Shown here: positions 48,391-56,963 of the stretch, one piece after another | Numbering within the stretch: the stretch's first letter is position 1 | Layout of the letters: each line of letters opens with the position of its first letter | Origin: JAZDLO01 sp043801935 | Lineage (GTDB): Bacteria > Actinomycetota > Thermoleophilia > RBG-16-64-13 | Assembly: GCA_043801935.1 (NCBI GenBank) | Contig: JAZDLO010000235.1 | Span: 1-63,860 of the forward strand | DNA length: 63,860 bases | Direction of reading: 5' to 3' | Notes under the pieces: model-generated | What the model was told of the DNA's origin: nothing | Databases searched by the model: none | The model's input: the letters and a program-made list of their open reading frames with translations, nothing else | Made by a program: the position numbers and the translations under genes

Positions 48391-49380
48391 ATGGAGCTAG
48401 CCAGCAAGAAGACCAGTGTCGCCGCGCTGTCTGTGGCCTCCAACAGCCTGCTCATCATCCTCAAGGTCATCGTCGGCCTGCTCATCGGGTCGGTGTCGGT
48501 CCTGTCGGAAGCCATCCACTCTGGCGTCGACCTCATCGCCGCCGTGATCACCCTGTTCGCGGTGCGCGCATCTGGTCAAGAGGCGGACGAGCGGCATCCC
48601 TACGGCCACGGCAAGTTCGAGAACATCTCCGGGACCATCGAGGCGCTGCTCATCTTTGCAGCCGCCGCCTGGATCATCTATGAAGCCGTGCACAAGCTCA
48701 TCCTTCCCCAGGAGATCGACATGCCCTATTGGGGAGTGGGGGTCATGCTCGTGTCCGCGCTCGTGAACACGGTGGTCTCGAAGCGTTTGTTCAAGGTCGG
48801 CAAGGCAACGGATTCGGTAGCTCTGCAGGCCGATGCCTGGCACCTGCGAACCGACGTGTACACCTCGCTGGGGGTAATGGGCGGGCTGCTGGTGATCTGG
48901 GTAGGGGGAATGATCTCTCCGGGTCTCGAACTGCGCTGGTTGGATCCCGTGGTCGCCATCCTGGTCGCGCTCATGATCATGAAGGCGGCCTACGATCTGA
49001 CCCGGGAGTCGGCCCGCGATCTTCTTGACGTGAGCCTGCCCGATGAGGATGTGGAGTGGATCGCCGGTTTCGTCACCGAAGGCTGGCCTGCGGTACGGAG
49101 CTTTCATAATCTCCGCACGCGGAAAGCCGGGGCGAACCGCTTCATCGACTTCCATCTGGCGGTCGACGACCAGATGTCGGTGGCCGACGCCCACGCTCTG
49201 GGCGATGAGATCGTGGTGGCCATCAAAGAGCGACTGGCTGAGTCCCGGGTCCAGATACACGTGGAACCGTGCGATTTCACGTGTAAGGTCTCGTGCGCGA
49301 GCGGGTGCTCGGTTGACGAGGGGGGGCGGCGGCGCGGGCGAGGACTATCCGATGCCAGGCGAGCGCCGGAGGACGTCTAA
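48391..49380 (+). CDS. Cation diffusion facilitator metal exporter
   Basis: A 329-aa CDF transporter with about six membrane helices and a cytoplasmic C-terminal domain. Metal-site motifs HSGVD (TM2) and HLRTD (TM5) are both HxxxD; RHPYGHGKFEN is the conserved TM2-3 loop. It should export divalent metal in exchange for protons; its leader suggests nickel or cobalt. The C-terminus carries PCDFTCKVSCASGC, four Cys at exact four-residue spacing, which is not a standard CDF feature and may bind metal. The ATG at 48391 lies 20 bp after the attenuator. A short hairpin follows the stop. Confidence 0.9.
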   Translation: MELASKKTSVAALSVASNSLLIILKVIVGLLIGSVSVLSEAIHSGVDLIAAVITLFAVRASGQEADERHPYGHGKFENISGTIEALLIFAAAAWIIYEAVHKLILPQEIDMPYWGVGVMLVSALVNTVVSKRLFKVGKATDSVALQADAWHLRTDVYTSLGVMGGLLVIWVGGMISPGLELRWLDPVVAILVALMIMKAAYDLTRESARDLLDVSLPDEDVEWIAGFVTEGWPAVRSFHNLRTRKAGANRFIDFHLAVDDQMSVADAHALGDEIVVAIKERLAESRVQIHVEPCDFTCKVSCASGCSVDEGGRRRGRGLSDARRAPEDV

Positions 49381-49403
49381 AGCGCTGTTGCCCGGGGAAC
49401 ACG

Positions 49404-49423
49404 CCGCCACGCGGTGGCGGTTT
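49404..49423 (+). terminator. Hairpin after the CDF gene
   Basis: Stem CCGCCAC / GTGGCGG with a GCG loop, followed by TTT. Short but stable, 23 bp after the stop. Confidence 0.55.
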
Positions 49424-49482
49424 CGCATTTCGGCGCTCTCAGGCATACTGGAAGCCTCTTGAACCAGACCAAGGAGGCGGGC

Positions 49483-51810
49483 GTGGCCAGCGGCGAGCCG
49501 GGGCAGGGGAATGGGGCGGCGGTGCCGGGTCGATCGGCAGCGGCTGGAGGCATGGCGGCGCAAGCAGGGGAGCCTGGACCGGCGGCTAGGCCCGGGCGGG
49601 CGCTGATCGAGGACGCCTTGCGGGCCGGCGCGTCTGCTCTCGACGAGGCGGCCGGTAAGCAGCTCTTCGCCGCGTATGGGATCCCGGTGCCACGGGGAGC
49701 TACGACCACCTCGCCCGATGAGGCCGTCCGGGTGGCGGGGGAGATCGGCTATCCCGTGGTGATGAAGGGGTCTTCTCCCCAGGTGCAGCACAAGACCGAT
49801 GCCGGTCTGGTGCTTTTGGGTCTGATGGACGACGTTGAGGTCCGCGAAGGCTACCGAACGCTCGAGACCCGGGCGGACGCCGCCGGCGTCACGCTCGACG
49901 GGGTCCTGGTGGAGCACATGGTCGCCGGCAAGCGGGAGTTCGTAGTGGGCCTTATCCGCGATCACCTGTTCGGACCGGTGGTGATGTTCGGTCTGGGCGG
50001 CATTCTCACCGAGGCGCTCCACGATGTGGCCTTCGCCGTTGCCCCGCTCGACGACGCCGACGCGCACGAACTCCTCGAGCAGATAGAGGCCAAAGTCCTC
50101 TTGGGCCCCTTCCGGGGCTCGCCGGCGGTCGATCGCGATGCCTTGGCCGCCGTTATCAAGGCCGTTGGACGGATGGCCGCGGACCATCCCGAGATCCGGG
50201 AGATCGACGTCAACCCCTTGCTCATCGACGGCGGCACTCCCGTGGCGGTGGATGCCCTGATAGCCCTGGGCGAGCCGGTGGAGCCTTCGACCAGACCGCC
50301 GGCCGATATCTCCCGGTTGGACGCGCTGGTGGCTCCCCGCTGCGTCGCAGTGGTCGGCGCTTCCTCGGACACAGACAAGTGGGGCGGGATGTTGGTGGCC
50401 AACCTGGTACTAGGCGGCTTTCCGGGCACCATCTACCCGGTCAACCCCAAGGGAGGCACCATCCTCGGGCTACGCGTGCACGCGAGCGTCGCGGATCTCC
50501 CCGAGACTCCCGATCTGGTCATCGTGGCCGTCCATGCTTCTCTCGTTAACGCGGTGGTGGAGCAGTGCGGGCGCAAGGGCGTCTCGGCGCTGGTGGTGGT
50601 GTCGGCAGGATTCTCCGAGGCCGGCCCGGCGGGCGAGGCCCTGGAGGAGCAGTTGGTGGCAATCGCCGAGAAGTACGACATGGCCCTGGTAGGTCCGAAC
50701 TGCATGGGTGTGATCTCCTCGCACAACGATCTCTACGGCACAGGTTTCATGTTGGTGAGGCCGGCACCTGGGGGAGCCAGCATGGTGTCGCAGTCCGGCA
50801 ACTTGGGCCTGCAGTTGCTGGTGGCGGCCGAGAGGCGCAAGGGCGGGGTGGGTAAGTTCATCGGGGTCGGCAACGAGGCCATGATCGACGCCGTGGACTT
50901 CATCAACTACCTGCGCACGGACCCGGACACCAACACCATCGTCGCCTACATGGAGGGCTTCGACGACGGCCGGCGCCTTCTGGACGTCACTCGGACCACC
51001 ACGCTGGAGAAGCCGGTGGTGGTGCTGCACGGCGGCGCGACCGACTACGGGAAGCAGGCGGCCGCTTCCCACACTGGGGCTATGGCCTCCTCGACTGCGG
51101 TGTTCGATGCCGCCGCCCGGCAATCGGGGATGATCGTGACCACCGACCCTGATGACTTCATGGACCTGGCTTTCGCTCTCTCCTACATGCCGCTTCCTCC
51201 GGGGAAACGGGTGGCCGTAGCCACTCTCGGCGGGGGATGGGGGGTGCTGGTGGCCGATGAGATCGCCCGATGCGGCCTGGAGTTGGCCGAACTGACTCCC
51301 GAGGTTGTCGAGGCGCTCAACGAATTGCTGCCGCCCTATTGGAGCCATTCCAACCCGATCGACATGGTGGCGACCATATCTGCCGGTGTCCCCGAAGCGG
51401 TGGTGGAGGCGCTGGCCGCCAGCGAGAGCGTCGACGCGGTCATCGTGATGGGAATAGTAGGCTCCATGAGCGAGAGCCGGCGCGTGGTCACCGAGATCGA
51501 GCATCTCAAGTCGGGCCTGGTGGGGAAGTCCGGGGGTGAAGACCTCGGCCGGGATGAGGAAGAGCCGGCCGAACCGGAACTGAGCGAGAGGGAGCTGGCT
51601 TTCATCGAGCAGACGGCGGCGCTGATGGACCGTTTCTGCAAACCCATAGCCAATATCTCGTCCAAGCCCATGAGCCAGGCTATCTTCTCGGTGGGAGGCC
51701 GGTTCTCGACCTTCGTCCTGCCGTCTCCACTCCGGGGAGTGCGGATCCTCGGCAAGATGGCCGACTACAGCGAGTATCTGCAGAAGAAGGGTCGCGAACT
51801 CCGCTGCTGA
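49483..51810 (+). CDS. Fused NDP-forming acyl-CoA (acetate-CoA) ligase
   Basis: A 775-aa fusion of the beta and alpha parts of an ADP-forming acyl-CoA synthetase. After a Gly/Ala-rich N-terminus, an ATP-grasp domain runs from about residue 50 to 270 (GYPVVMKGSSP, GLGGILTEALHD). The CoA-binding domain begins near residue 300 (VAVVGASSD), followed by two succinyl-CoA-ligase-like domains with SHTGAMA, which holds the phosphohistidine. It makes ATP from acyl-CoA or the reverse, without pyrophosphate. GTG 49483 is fixed by AAGGAGGCGGGC; the frame is open above it. The usual order alpha-beta is here beta-alpha. Confidence 0.88.
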   Translation: MASGEPGQGNGAAVPGRSAAAGGMAAQAGEPGPAARPGRALIEDALRAGASALDEAAGKQLFAAYGIPVPRGATTTSPDEAVRVAGEIGYPVVMKGSSPQVQHKTDAGLVLLGLMDDVEVREGYRTLETRADAAGVTLDGVLVEHMVAGKREFVVGLIRDHLFGPVVMFGLGGILTEALHDVAFAVAPLDDADAHELLEQIEAKVLLGPFRGSPAVDRDALAAVIKAVGRMAADHPEIREIDVNPLLIDGGTPVAVDALIALGEPVEPSTRPPADISRLDALVAPRCVAVVGASSDTDKWGGMLVANLVLGGFPGTIYPVNPKGGTILGLRVHASVADLPETPDLVIVAVHASLVNAVVEQCGRKGVSALVVVSAGFSEAGPAGEALEEQLVAIAEKYDMALVGPNCMGVISSHNDLYGTGFMLVRPAPGGASMVSQSGNLGLQLLVAAERRKGGVGKFIGVGNEAMIDAVDFINYLRTDPDTNTIVAYMEGFDDGRRLLDVTRTTTLEKPVVVLHGGATDYGKQAAASHTGAMASSTAVFDAAARQSGMIVTTDPDDFMDLAFALSYMPLPPGKRVAVATLGGGWGVLVADEIARCGLELAELTPEVVEALNELLPPYWSHSNPIDMVATISAGVPEAVVEALAASESVDAVIVMGIVGSMSESRRVVTEIEHLKSGLVGKSGGEDLGRDEEEPAEPELSERELAFIEQTAALMDRFCKPIANISSKPMSQAIFSVGGRFSTFVLPSPLRGVRILGKMADYSEYLQKKGRELRC

Positions 51811-51879
51811 GCGAGCGTTACGCGCGCGTGCCTGTCGGGTCATGTATACACCGTTGGTCTCTCGGGGTAGCGGTGTAGG

Positions 51880-53181
51880 ATGGTCGGCGTGAATGCTTAT
51901 GACAAGTCAGCCGGGGTGTCGTCGGTTCCGGCCGGGATCGCCCGGGAGATGGCGGCCGAAGGCGGGCGGGTCACATTCGCCCGGTTCATGGAGCTTGCCC
52001 TGACCCATCCCACCGACGGCTACTACAGCCGGACTGGGCGTCTCCTCGGCCGGCGGGGTCACTTCAGCACCGCTCCCCACCTTTCGCCGGCTTTTCGCGG
52101 GGCGGTGAGCAGGTTGCTCACCGAGTTGGTGGACGCCTCCTTGGCGAACATTTCGCCGGGCGACGCCTCCCTTGTTGACGCTTCGCCGGTAGACGCTTCG
52201 CACGTGGCGGTTCCGGCGGCCGCCGGACCGTCCGGCGCGGACGCTGTCGGGCGGCAGCCGTTCGCGGTCATCGAGCTGGGGGGAGGAGAGGGCGACCTGG
52301 TCGGCGCCGTACTGGAGGGATGGCAGGGGGCTCGCCCGGAGTTGCGGGAACGCGTCGTCTACAGCATCGTGGAGATCGGCGAAGGCTTGCGCGCGCGTCA
52401 GCGAGCGGCCGTATCGGGGATGTTGGCGCGGGGCTGGGATGTGCGCTGGGCCGATGCTCTGACCGGAGCGGTGGCCGGGACGCGTCCTGGGGTGATTGTC
52501 GGGAACGAGTTCGTCGATGCGCTGCCCGTTCATCTAGTAGACGTTCGCGGACCGCGACCGCTTGAAGCTTGGGTCGACCTCGACCCGGACGGGGGCGGTC
52601 GGGTGAGCGAGCTCTGGGGCGACCTGTCGCGGGAGGCCAAGGCCGAGCTGCGCTTCTTGTTCGGCGGCGCGGAGGGCGACCGCCTTCGGAGTCTGAGCCG
52701 CGACGGCGTCATGGAACTGCGTCCCACGGTCGGGTCTCTCCTGCGGCAGATCGTCGCTGTCATGCCGGAAGGTTGCCTACTCACCGTCGACTACGGCGAC
52801 TGGTTCAAGGGCGTCGAGGCCGGGACGGGGCGTTGGTGCGGTCCATCGGGTGAGCCATCATACGGTCGCACCGTGCGGGGCTATTTTAGGCATCAGCTGG
52901 TCACCGACCCCTACGTGCGCGTCGGGAACCAAGACCTGACCGCGGACGTGGACTTCCGTGCACTCGATCTCCACGGCCGCGAGTCCGGCTTCGAGACCGT
53001 GCTGTTCACGAGCGTCGCCGCTCTACTCCTGGCCGATGGGGGCGAGGCTGAGTTGAGCGTGCTCCAGGCGAGAGCGGGCGATTCACTCCAGGCGGATAGG
53101 GAGGCGGGGGTGTTGGAGGCCCTTCTCGACGAGCAGGGTCTCGGGGGGTCGTTCAAAGTCATGTTGCAGGTCAGGGGATAG
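51880..53181 (+). CDS. SAM-dependent methyltransferase, COG1565 (MidA/NDUFAF7) family
   Basis: A 433-aa protein with the family layout: GGRVTFARFMELALTHPTDG YYSR at the N-terminus, GHFSTAPHLSP, then the AdoMet-binding IELGGGEGDL and IVGNEFVDALPV. The mitochondrial relative NDUFAF7 methylates an arginine of complex I; the bacterial target is unknown. A stretch of about 25 residues (DASLANISPGDAS...) near residue 88 is made of imperfect DAS repeats and is a probable recent insert. Start ATG 51880 has no clear site; GTG 51889 is an alternative. Stop lies 5 bp from the convergent CapA gene. Confidence 0.82.
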   Translation: MVGVNAYDKSAGVSSVPAGIAREMAAEGGRVTFARFMELALTHPTDGYYSRTGRLLGRRGHFSTAPHLSPAFRGAVSRLLTELVDASLANISPGDASLVDASPVDASHVAVPAAAGPSGADAVGRQPFAVIELGGGEGDLVGAVLEGWQGARPELRERVVYSIVEIGEGLRARQRAAVSGMLARGWDVRWADALTGAVAGTRPGVIVGNEFVDALPVHLVDVRGPRPLEAWVDLDPDGGGRVSELWGDLSREAKAELRFLFGGAEGDRLRSLSRDGVMELRPTVGSLLRQIVAVMPEGCLLTVDYGDWFKGVEAGTGRWCGPSGEPSYGRTVRGYFRHQLVTDPYVRVGNQDLTADVDFRALDLHGRESGFETVLFTSVAALLLADGGEAELSVLQARAGDSLQADREAGVLEALLDEQGLGGSFKVMLQVRG

Positions 53182-53186
53182 GAGCC

Positions 53187-54476
53187 TCACGGACTCGGAG
53201 CCGGCGCAGCTTCGTACAGCGCCCGGTCGCCCGACCGGGTCAACTCCAGTCCCAGACCGGCGCTCAGTTTGATCAAGCGGGTGAGGATCGCATCGGCCTC
53301 CTCGCCGCTGACTGGAGCGGGAACGCCGGTCGATGCGTGCAGGTAAACGGGCACCACCTCCACCGATGGCGGTCCTTCGTGTGCCATGGTCACCCGGAGG
53401 ACGAAGGCCTCCCCCGTCTCCCGGGAGTAATGGTCGAACACGAAGTCACCCAGGCTGTAGGCGATCAGCCTGTTGCGATAGAGCTCCAGTCCCTGGATCA
53501 CGTGGGGGTGATGCCCTAGTATCAGGTCGGCTCCGACGTCCACAGCCTGATGAGCCAGCCGGCGCTGGTCCTGACTGGCCCGTCCCGTGTACTCAGTCCC
53601 CCAGTGGAAGCTCACGATCACGAAATCCGCCTTCTCGTTCGCGGAGGCGATGGCGGCGAGCAGCTTCTTACGGTCAGGCGTGGTGGGATTGACGCCCGGC
53701 TGTCTGGCGGTGGCCGCAAAGCCGCCCGGGACGATATCGGTGAAGGCCAGCACCGCGACGACGCCGGCGGGGGTGATGAGCAAGGCGGGCGCTTGCGCCG
53801 CCGAAGCATCGGCTCCGGCGCCGGCGTGCGCCACTCCAGCGTCATCCAGTCTGACGATCGTGTCGAGCAGAGCGGCCGGACCATAGTCAAGGGTGTGATT
53901 GTTGGCCAAGCTCACCACGTCGACGCCGGCCGAAACCAGGCCTCGGGTCATCAGGGGGCGGCCGCGGAAAGTGTACTCCTTGTAAGGGTTGCGGGTGCCC
54001 TTGTCGGAGACGGGTGACTCGAGATTGACGAAGGCGATGTGGGCTGTCTCCAGAAAAGGTCTGACCTCGGCCAGGACCGCCTCACCACCGTTCTCGTCGA
54101 TGAATGCCCCCACTCCTCGGTCGCCGAGGACGTCGCCGCCGGCTGCCACCGTCAGTGGCAGAGGCGGCGCTTCGGTGGTCGAAGTGGTGGTCGACGTACT
54201 TGTCGACACGGTGGGCGAGGAGGCGGATGTGGTCACCGGGGAGAAGGTCGACGTGGTGGCCTGGGCCGTGGTCACAGTCACCGCCGGGGCCGGCTCCCTG
54301 GGGGTCGCGGCCCCTGCGGCCACGGTCGCCGAAGCTCGAGACGCGGATCCTGCCCCACCGGCGCCCCACAGGTAGAAACCGGTCAGCACGACGGCCGCCG
54401 CCCACAGAACCGCGGCGAGGATCGCCAGCGTGCGATTGGTGAAGAGCGCTCTCCCGGGTGTGTCCTTGGGGGCCAT
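53187..54476 (-). CDS. CapA-family metallophosphoesterase-like envelope protein
   Basis: A 429-aa protein. One membrane helix lies at about residues 15-37, followed by a Thr/Ser linker, then the CapA/PgsA-type domain: GGDVLGDRGVG, FVNLESPVSDKG, SLANNHTLDYG, FHWGTEY and LGHHPHVIQG, giving the metal-binding Asp, Asn and His residues in the right order. In Bacillus CapA takes part in poly-gamma-glutamate capsule export; there are no capB or capC genes here, so a different envelope role is likely. A TATACT box ends 7 bp before the ATG (leaderless type), overlapping the plus-strand promoter for the next gene. Confidence 0.88.
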   Translation of the reverse strand: MAPKDTPGRALFTNRTLAILAAVLWAAAVVLTGFYLWGAGGAGSASRASATVAAGAATPREPAPAVTVTTAQATTSTFSPVTTSASSPTVSTSTSTTTSTTEAPPLPLTVAAGGDVLGDRGVGAFIDENGGEAVLAEVRPFLETAHIAFVNLESPVSDKGTRNPYKEYTFRGRPLMTRGLVSAGVDVVSLANNHTLDYGPAALLDTIVRLDDAGVAHAGAGADASAAQAPALLITPAGVVAVLAFTDIVPGGFAATARQPGVNPTTPDRKKLLAAIASANEKADFVIVSFHWGTEYTGRASQDQRRLAHQAVDVGADLILGHHPHVIQGLELYRNRLIAYSLGDFVFDHYSRETGEAFVLRVTMAHEGPPSVEVVPVYLHASTGVPAPVSGEEADAILTRLIKLSAGLGLELTRSGDRALYEAAPAPSP

Positions 54477-54483
54477 GCCTGTG

Positions 54484-54491
54484 AGTATAAT
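54484..54491. promoter_or_regulatory. Overlapping divergent -10 boxes
   Basis: AGTATAAT reads as TATAAT on the plus strand (54486-54491) and TATACT on the minus strand (54489-54484). The minus-strand box sits 7 bp from the CapA start; the plus-strand box would serve the CwlM-like gene 85 bp away. Sharing these bases may make the two promoters compete. Confidence 0.55.
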
Positions 54492-54576
54492 AGCCGAACC
54501 TGCCAGGCGAGCGATGGTCGCAGCGCGCGGGCGAAGAGATCCGGCAAATCGCTGTCAATGGAGGCCTCCGAGGGCA

Positions 54577-55644
54577 ATGCGTCCGGTCGGCAGAGGAGAC
54601 AGAGGCAAGCAGGTCGTCGACATCCAGACGCGTCTGGCCGCATTGGATTTTTTCCTCGGCCGCGAAGGCGCCGATGGTTTCTTCGGCCCCCACACCGAGA
54701 GCGCCATACGTGCGTTCCAGCAGCGACGCTTGCTCCTCGCCGACGGTGTGGTCGAGGACAACACATGGACGGAGCTTGTGGAAGCAGGGTATGAACCGGG
54801 TGAGCGCCTGCTGTACCTGCGCGTGCCTTATATGCGAGGGGACGATGTGCTCTATCTGCAGCGCAAGCTCGACGAGTTGGGCTTCGATTGTGGTCCGGTG
54901 GACGGCATCTTCTCTCCGGCACTGGAGGTCGCGGTGACCGATTTCCAGCGGAATGCTGGGCTCAATGTCGACGGCATCGTGGGGGAGACCACCCTCGACC
55001 GGCTCCGCCGTCTCCGCCAGGTGAATCCTGACAACCACGCGGGAGGCATCCCCGATCGGATGGACGGTTACGTAGGAAGACGTTCCCTCCCCGGGCTGCG
55101 AGTGAGCATCGACCCGGCCCCTAGTGGCCCGGAGCGAGTCTCCCTGGAGAAAGATGGTCCGGTAGAGAATGATCTCAACCTCGCCTTGGGAAGACAGTTG
55201 GCTCACCTGCTCGAGAGCTCTGGGGCCCTCGTCTATCTGCTGGGCGAGATCGGTGCCGCGCTTCCGCTCTACGAGCGGACCGAGGCCGCGAACGCCTGGG
55301 GGCCGGACGTTCACGTGTGCATTCATCACAACTCTTTTGCCAACCCCCTGGCATGCGGAGCAGCGGCCTACTATTTCGCCAACCCCGTGTATCATTCCAG
55401 GAGCGGGAAACGTCTTGCGGGATACGTTGTGGACGCGCTTAGTCGCGAGTTGGGCCGGGTTGACCTGCGCAAGCATGGCCGCAACTACGCCTGCCTCCGC
55501 GAGGTAAAACCTCTGTCGGTCATGGTCGAGCCGGGCTTCTTGAATCACCCCGAAGAAGGCCCGCTTCTCGCCGATCCGGAAGTGATCTCCCGCGAAGCCT
55601 CTGCCATCCTGCACGGCATCGAAGCCTACCTGGCGCGTTTGTAG
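54577..55644 (+). CDS. CwlM-like protein: two peptidoglycan-binding domains plus degenerate amidase_3
   Basis: A 355-aa protein with no signal peptide. Two PGB_1 domains lie at about 10-75 and 85-155 (QTRLAALDFFLG, GADGFFGPHTESAI; YLQRKLDELGFD, DGIFSPALEVAVTDFQRNAG). An amidase_3 fold follows from about 175. The first zinc ligand is missing: the family DPGHGG reads DPAPSG. The second (Glu in VENDLNLALG), the His in CIHHNSFANP and the Glu in MVEPGFLN are still there. Mycobacterial CwlM has this layout and is a cytoplasmic regulator of MurA rather than a hydrolase, so a regulatory role is inferred. ATG 54577 has GAGGG just upstream. Confidence 0.82.
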   Translation: MRPVGRGDRGKQVVDIQTRLAALDFFLGREGADGFFGPHTESAIRAFQQRRLLLADGVVEDNTWTELVEAGYEPGERLLYLRVPYMRGDDVLYLQRKLDELGFDCGPVDGIFSPALEVAVTDFQRNAGLNVDGIVGETTLDRLRRLRQVNPDNHAGGIPDRMDGYVGRRSLPGLRVSIDPAPSGPERVSLEKDGPVENDLNLALGRQLAHLLESSGALVYLLGEIGAALPLYERTEAANAWGPDVHVCIHHNSFANPLACGAAAYYFANPVYHSRSGKRLAGYVVDALSRELGRVDLRKHGRNYACLREVKPLSVMVEPGFLNHPEEGPLLADPEVISREASAILHGIEAYLARL

Positions 55645-55705
55645 GGACTGCCGCTCGGCGCGGCACCCGGGGTCGCCGGCCGCCGCGCCGAGCAGATCGC
55701 TCCGG

Positions 55706-55734
55706 TTGGCCCCTGGCCAGGAAAATGGTAGAGT
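55706..55734 (+). promoter_or_regulatory. Putative promoter of the NlpC/P60 gene
   Basis: TTGGCC and TAGAGT separated by 17 bp, about 60 bp upstream of the ribosome binding site. The fit is moderate. Confidence 0.4.
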
Positions 55735-55799
55735 GCGTGGAACTTCGAGACGAGCGGCCTAGAGCCGCTTCAGCCCCGTAATCGATCAGGGAGGCTCCG

Positions 55800-56951
55800 A
55801 TCAACACCGGCAGGTCAGGCGGCATCGGGCGTCGTCTCATTTCGATCCTCCTCAGTGTCGCGGTCATCGCCCTGGTGGGCAGCAGTGTCGCATGGGCCGA
55901 GCCCGCTGCGATCACCCAGGCCAAGAGCGAGGCTGAGGCTCTGCAGGAGCGCATCGACGAGCTCGGCGACCAAATGGACGCCGCCGTCGAGGATTACAAC
56001 TACGCCAAGGCGAAGCTGAGCCAGACGAGGGCGGCCGCCGAGAAGACGCAAGGCAAGCTCACCCAAGCTGAGAAGGACCTGGACAAGGTCCGAGCTCAGC
56101 TTACCGAACGGGTGGTGGAGATCTACAAGCAGGGCCATCTGGGCATGCTTGACACCCTGGCGGGCGCTACCTCGTTCTCCGACCTCATCAACCGCCTCCG
56201 TCTGCTCGAACGCCTCAGTGCCCAGGACAGCGAGATGATCCAACAGGTAGAGACGTACCGGGACCGGGTGTCGGAGCGCAAGACCGAACTGGCCGCGCAG
56301 ATCGAAGAGGAAAAAGTGCTCGCCGCCGAGGCCGAGTCCGGCAGGGCGAAGGTAGAAGAAAGTCTCGCCGCCAATGAGCGCGCCCTTGCCGGCAAGGAGG
56401 CGCAGATCGCGCAGCTGCAGAAAGAGGAGGCGGCGCGGCAGGCGAAGCTGGCTGCGGAGGCCAAGAAGGCCGCCGAGGAGGCGGCCCGCAAGGCCGCGGC
56501 TGCGGCTGCGGCGGCTCAGAAGGCCAAGGCCGCGAGCAAGTCGACCAGCACGAAGACCTCAGGCGGCTCCGGCGGGGTAAGCGTCTCTGTTCCCGATTCG
56601 GCCAACACCAGCGACGTCGTATCGATCGCGATGAAGTATCTGGGGAGCCCGTACTTGTGGGCCGGTGCCAGTCCCAGCGGGTTCGACTGCTCGGGCTTCG
56701 TCATGTACGTGTACGCCAAGGTGGGCGTCAGCCTGCCGCACTCCAGCCGCATGCAGTACGAGTATGGGCAACCGGTATCAAGGGGCAACTTGCAGCCCGG
56801 TGATCTGGTGTTTTTCCACAACCCTATCAGTCACGTGGGCATCTACATCGGTGACGGGAAGATGATCGATGCCGCGGGCACGGGCAAGGACGTGCGCATC
56901 AGCAACGTGTGGCGCAGCAGCTACACTGGCGCCCGCCGCATCATCCCTTAG
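55800..56951 (+). CDS. NlpC/P60 peptidoglycan hydrolase with coiled coil, apparent AUC start
   Basis: A 383-aa secreted endopeptidase. A Sec signal peptide (residues 1-33, RRLISILLSVAVIALVG, cleavage after AWA) leads into a long coiled coil (about 35-225) and an Ala/Lys-rich linker. The C-terminal NlpC/P60 domain has the catalytic Cys in DCSGF (C297) and His in SHVGIYIG. The signal peptide is complete only if translation starts at ATC 55800, which sits 5 nt after GGGAGG; the nearest standard codon, GTG 55875, would cut off half the hydrophobic core and has no site. RipA/RipC-type enzymes of this kind split peptide stems at division. Confidence 0.85.
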   Translation: MNTGRSGGIGRRLISILLSVAVIALVGSSVAWAEPAAITQAKSEAEALQERIDELGDQMDAAVEDYNYAKAKLSQTRAAAEKTQGKLTQAEKDLDKVRAQLTERVVEIYKQGHLGMLDTLAGATSFSDLINRLRLLERLSAQDSEMIQQVETYRDRVSERKTELAAQIEEEKVLAAEAESGRAKVEESLAANERALAGKEAQIAQLQKEEAARQAKLAAEAKKAAEEAARKAAAAAAAAQKAKAASKSTSTKTSGGSGGVSVSVPDSANTSDVVSIAMKYLGSPYLWAGASPSGFDCSGFVMYVYAKVGVSLPHSSRMQYEYGQPVSRGNLQPGDLVFFHNPISHVGIYIGDGKMIDAAGTGKDVRISNVWRSSYTGARRIIP

Positions 56952-56963
56952 ATACAGGTGCGT

